From assembly GCA_945643635.1 (NCBI GenBank), contig CALZFC010000005.1:1990001-2054000 (forward strand): 64,000 nucleotides of DNA, written 5' to 3'. This document shows, one piece after another, positions 62,229 to 64,000 of this stretch (position 1 is the stretch's first letter; every line of letters begins with the position of its first letter). Position numbers and translations under genes: made by a program. The notes beneath the pieces are model-generated. The model was not told the origin of the DNA. It saw nothing but the letters and a program-made list of their open reading frames with translations, and searched no databases. This DNA comes from Allodiplogaster sudhausi. Taxonomy: Eukaryota; Nematoda; Chromadorea; Rhabditida; Diplogasteridae.

Positions 62229-64000
62229 ACCTCCCTCCGCCTCTACCTACATCTCTATCCTTCATTCTTTAGTCGAGCTTTCTTCATTCTATGCATACAA
62301 ATGGATGACTCGTTTTCTGGCTATCAGCAATTCTGTGCTGCTTGATAATAATAATGTGTCATCAGACTCTTCAATGCTGACATAACCCAACATCTTCTTC
62401 ATTTCTCTCTCTCTCTCTCTCTCTCAAGCTTTCGTGATAACAGCGTATGTTTCTTTCCCGCTGCTTTACCCACTCGTGTTTATGTCCCCAAGCTCTCATC
62501 CTGCGCGATGACGAATTACAGTGGATAATGCAAATCTACTCTGATATCCATCTGTTCATAACAACAGCGTGTCATGGGATTTGAAGTCAAGGGTGAGCCC
62601 TTGTGGAAATTCACTAATCATTCATACTTGAAGCGTTAAAGCGCCAGTGAGCAAAGTGTGTATGTGTGTGTGAGAGAGAGAGAGAGTGAGAGAGAGAGGA
62701 AACGCCTACACAAATATCATTAAACTCATTTGTTCAGTGCATACGATACGGTATAAACACTTAATGAATATATTATAGAATAGAAAAAGAATTGGTCGAT
62801 TACTGAGTAAATTGCAGCTAACATGGCTGCGTGACCACCTGGCCACTCGTCATCTCGTGCGTGCACAGACAGTGCGGTGTCTGCTGCAGGGATGCGGACG
62901 GCGATTCAGAAGCACTCGCCAACTTGATGACCACATTCGCATTCTGCACCAGGCAGCAGAGGCCAAGAAGGCCAAGGGTCAGTGGGGCAGAACAAGAAAG
63001 GGAGAAGGAGTGACAAATGGAAAGAGAGAGAGAAAAAAAGATAGAGGCAAGGATAATAAAATTGATAGTTTGATTGAAACTATGTCAACAATCAGTTTCT
63101 TGAGAAGTACTATAGGAATATTAATTAGTGAAGTTGACCATTTTCAGCGGGTCGCAAGAGGCAGTCGACGGTAGCGGAGACAACAGCAGCAGCCAGCGGA
63201 GTGGCGGCCACTGCGGCTGTCGATCTGCGGCCGACCTGGCAGCCAGCCCAGCGGGCCCCTCCCGTAGCCACTCTCGCCGACTGGCTCACCGATGCTGACC
63301 ACGGCGTCTTCGATGCCTGGGCATACGCGAGATACAGCGAGATGCACGAATGCAACTTTAAGGTGGGCATTCTTTTATTTCCAACACGCATTCTTGTGCA
63401 ATTCGAGAGCTGTTATATAATATATATTTATATAATTGTACACCACCACATTTCAGCAGCTAGATAGATACTTGCAGTACCGCTTGCTGGCACGACGCGT
63501 TAAGAAGCAGAAATGCGGCTCGGAATGGCGGAAGGAGAGAAGGCAGACCGTGCTGGAGATTCAGCCACTCCAGGAGGGAATCGAGGAAGAGACCGAGCAG
63601 CTTCTCACCGATAAGGTACTGTACATTTTCAGTGTTCGTCTCTTATGGTTAAGGCTGCTAACATAAGCATCATTACTTGTATACTTTCTTCCTCATTCTT
63701 TTTTTCTAGAGAGCTTGTACTTTTCACACGATCTATGCACATATTTAGTTGTTATCTGCGATATAATTACCCAATATCTTTGAGATAATCGACCTCGAAG
63801 CTCACCGACGGACGACATTCGACGATCTCTTCCCGCCCCCTCATCTACCGTATCCCTCGCCGTCAGCACAGCAAGATGCCCTCCTGGACTCGTTCCCCTC
63901 CTCACCGTCTGTCTCTCTCTCCTCCTCCTCTCTCCTCTCAACGGGCGAGGGAGAAGAGGACGCAGCAGAGTCATCAGCCACCTTCTTCCCTCTCACCTTC
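59649..64000 (+). CDS. C2H2 zinc-finger protein, CX4C fingers, 3' end off window
   Basis: Exons in unbroken phase: 59649-59714, 59766-60000, 60137-60363, 60498-60617, 60815-60934, 62818-62977, 63148-63362, 63457-63615 and 63785 to the edge. Residues start with a Ser/Pro-rich region (KRMRRSTSPP). Finger 1 is CLWKGC...ELYDHIIEAH across an intron. A basic stretch RRQEAERQRKERRRRRKQQ and an acidic stretch follow. Finger 2 is FRCSWEGC...WLRDHLATRH, and finger 3 is VRCLLQGC...RQLDDHIRILH. Then come DLRPTWQPAQ, a conserved-looking helical region (ADWLTDADHGVFDAWAYARY; QLDRYLQYRLLARRVKKQK) and a Ser-rich tail. CX4C spacing, WEGC and WLxxH recall AEBP2/Jing (a PRC2 cofactor). The GLI/ZIC type is the alternative. 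A nuclear DNA-binding role is likely. Confidence 0.8.
61205..61277 (+). repeat. (CT)n in zinc-finger gene intron
   Basis: About 70 bp of CT lie in the 1.9-kb intron between the exons of finger 2. A GA tract follows at 61555-61610. Confidence 0.9.
62178..62227 (+). repeat. (CT)n microsatellite
   Basis: 50 bp of pure CT in the same intron. A short GA tract lies at 62671-62700. Confidence 0.9.

Noticed and set aside
40000..62300. Dozens of Ser/Leu-rich (plus) and Arg/Glu-rich (minus) reading frames of 60-260 codons
   Set aside because: They are translations of CT/GA repeats and have no splice or start support.
1..64000. CRISPR arrays, bacterial operons, phage or plasmid modules
   Set aside because: The repeats are microsatellites and transposon ends without spacer structure. 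All supported genes are spliced eukaryotic ones.

Overview
This is eukaryotic DNA. No operons, Shine-Dalgarno sites or long uninterrupted genes are visible. The supportable genes are split into many short exons (about 50-240 bp) by GT-AG introns that often end in TTTCAG-like acceptors. The gene families are a Srsx-like serpentine 7TM receptor, an NRF-6-type acyltransferase-3 membrane protein, an OST-alpha-like transporter and an aquaglyceroporin. Together with the many-small-exon architecture and CTACTGTAG-type repeats, they point to a nematode, possibly a diplogastrid such as Pristionchus. That assignment is inference. Exon borders were assigned by eye from reading frame, splice dinucleotides and phase, so most gene models may be off at their ends.

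Left part (0.2-30 kb). Nearly all genes are on the minus strand: a RING-CH (MARCH-like) fragment at the window edge, the 7TM receptor (2.2-4.7 kb), a glutamate-rich acidic protein (6.2-8.3 kb), an OST-alpha-like protein (9.2-12.0 kb), an aquaglyceroporin with an NPC first box (15.3-17.0 kb), a DHHC palmitoyltransferase carrying a net frameshift (18.3-20.5 kb) and a large NRF/acyltransferase-3 protein (24.3-29.6 kb). A two-exon cysteine-rich secreted peptide gene sits on the plus strand at 1.2-1.8 kb. An orphan plus-strand exon lies at 21.5 kb.

Mobile and repeat structure. A TIR element at 13.04-14.53 kb carries a degraded bZIP-like reading frame. A composite satellite (108-bp and 47-bp units) lies at 21.67-23.69 kb. 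Two almost fully palindromic elements with Tc1/mariner-like ends lie at 26.53-28.12 kb and 30.18-30.67 kb. An element with terminal inverted repeats at 31.35-33.43 kb coincides almost exactly with an intron of a minus-strand gene of unknown function (31-37 kb), so it looks like a DNA-transposon-derived introner.

Right part (38-64 kb). The plus strand is dominated by CT/polypyrimidine tracts. Isolated plus-strand exons of unknown genes sit among them. From 59.6 kb to the window end there is a well-supported multi-exon gene for a C2H2 zinc-finger protein (three CX4C fingers, loosely like AEBP2/Jing). Across much of the window the CT-rich strand is the coding strand.
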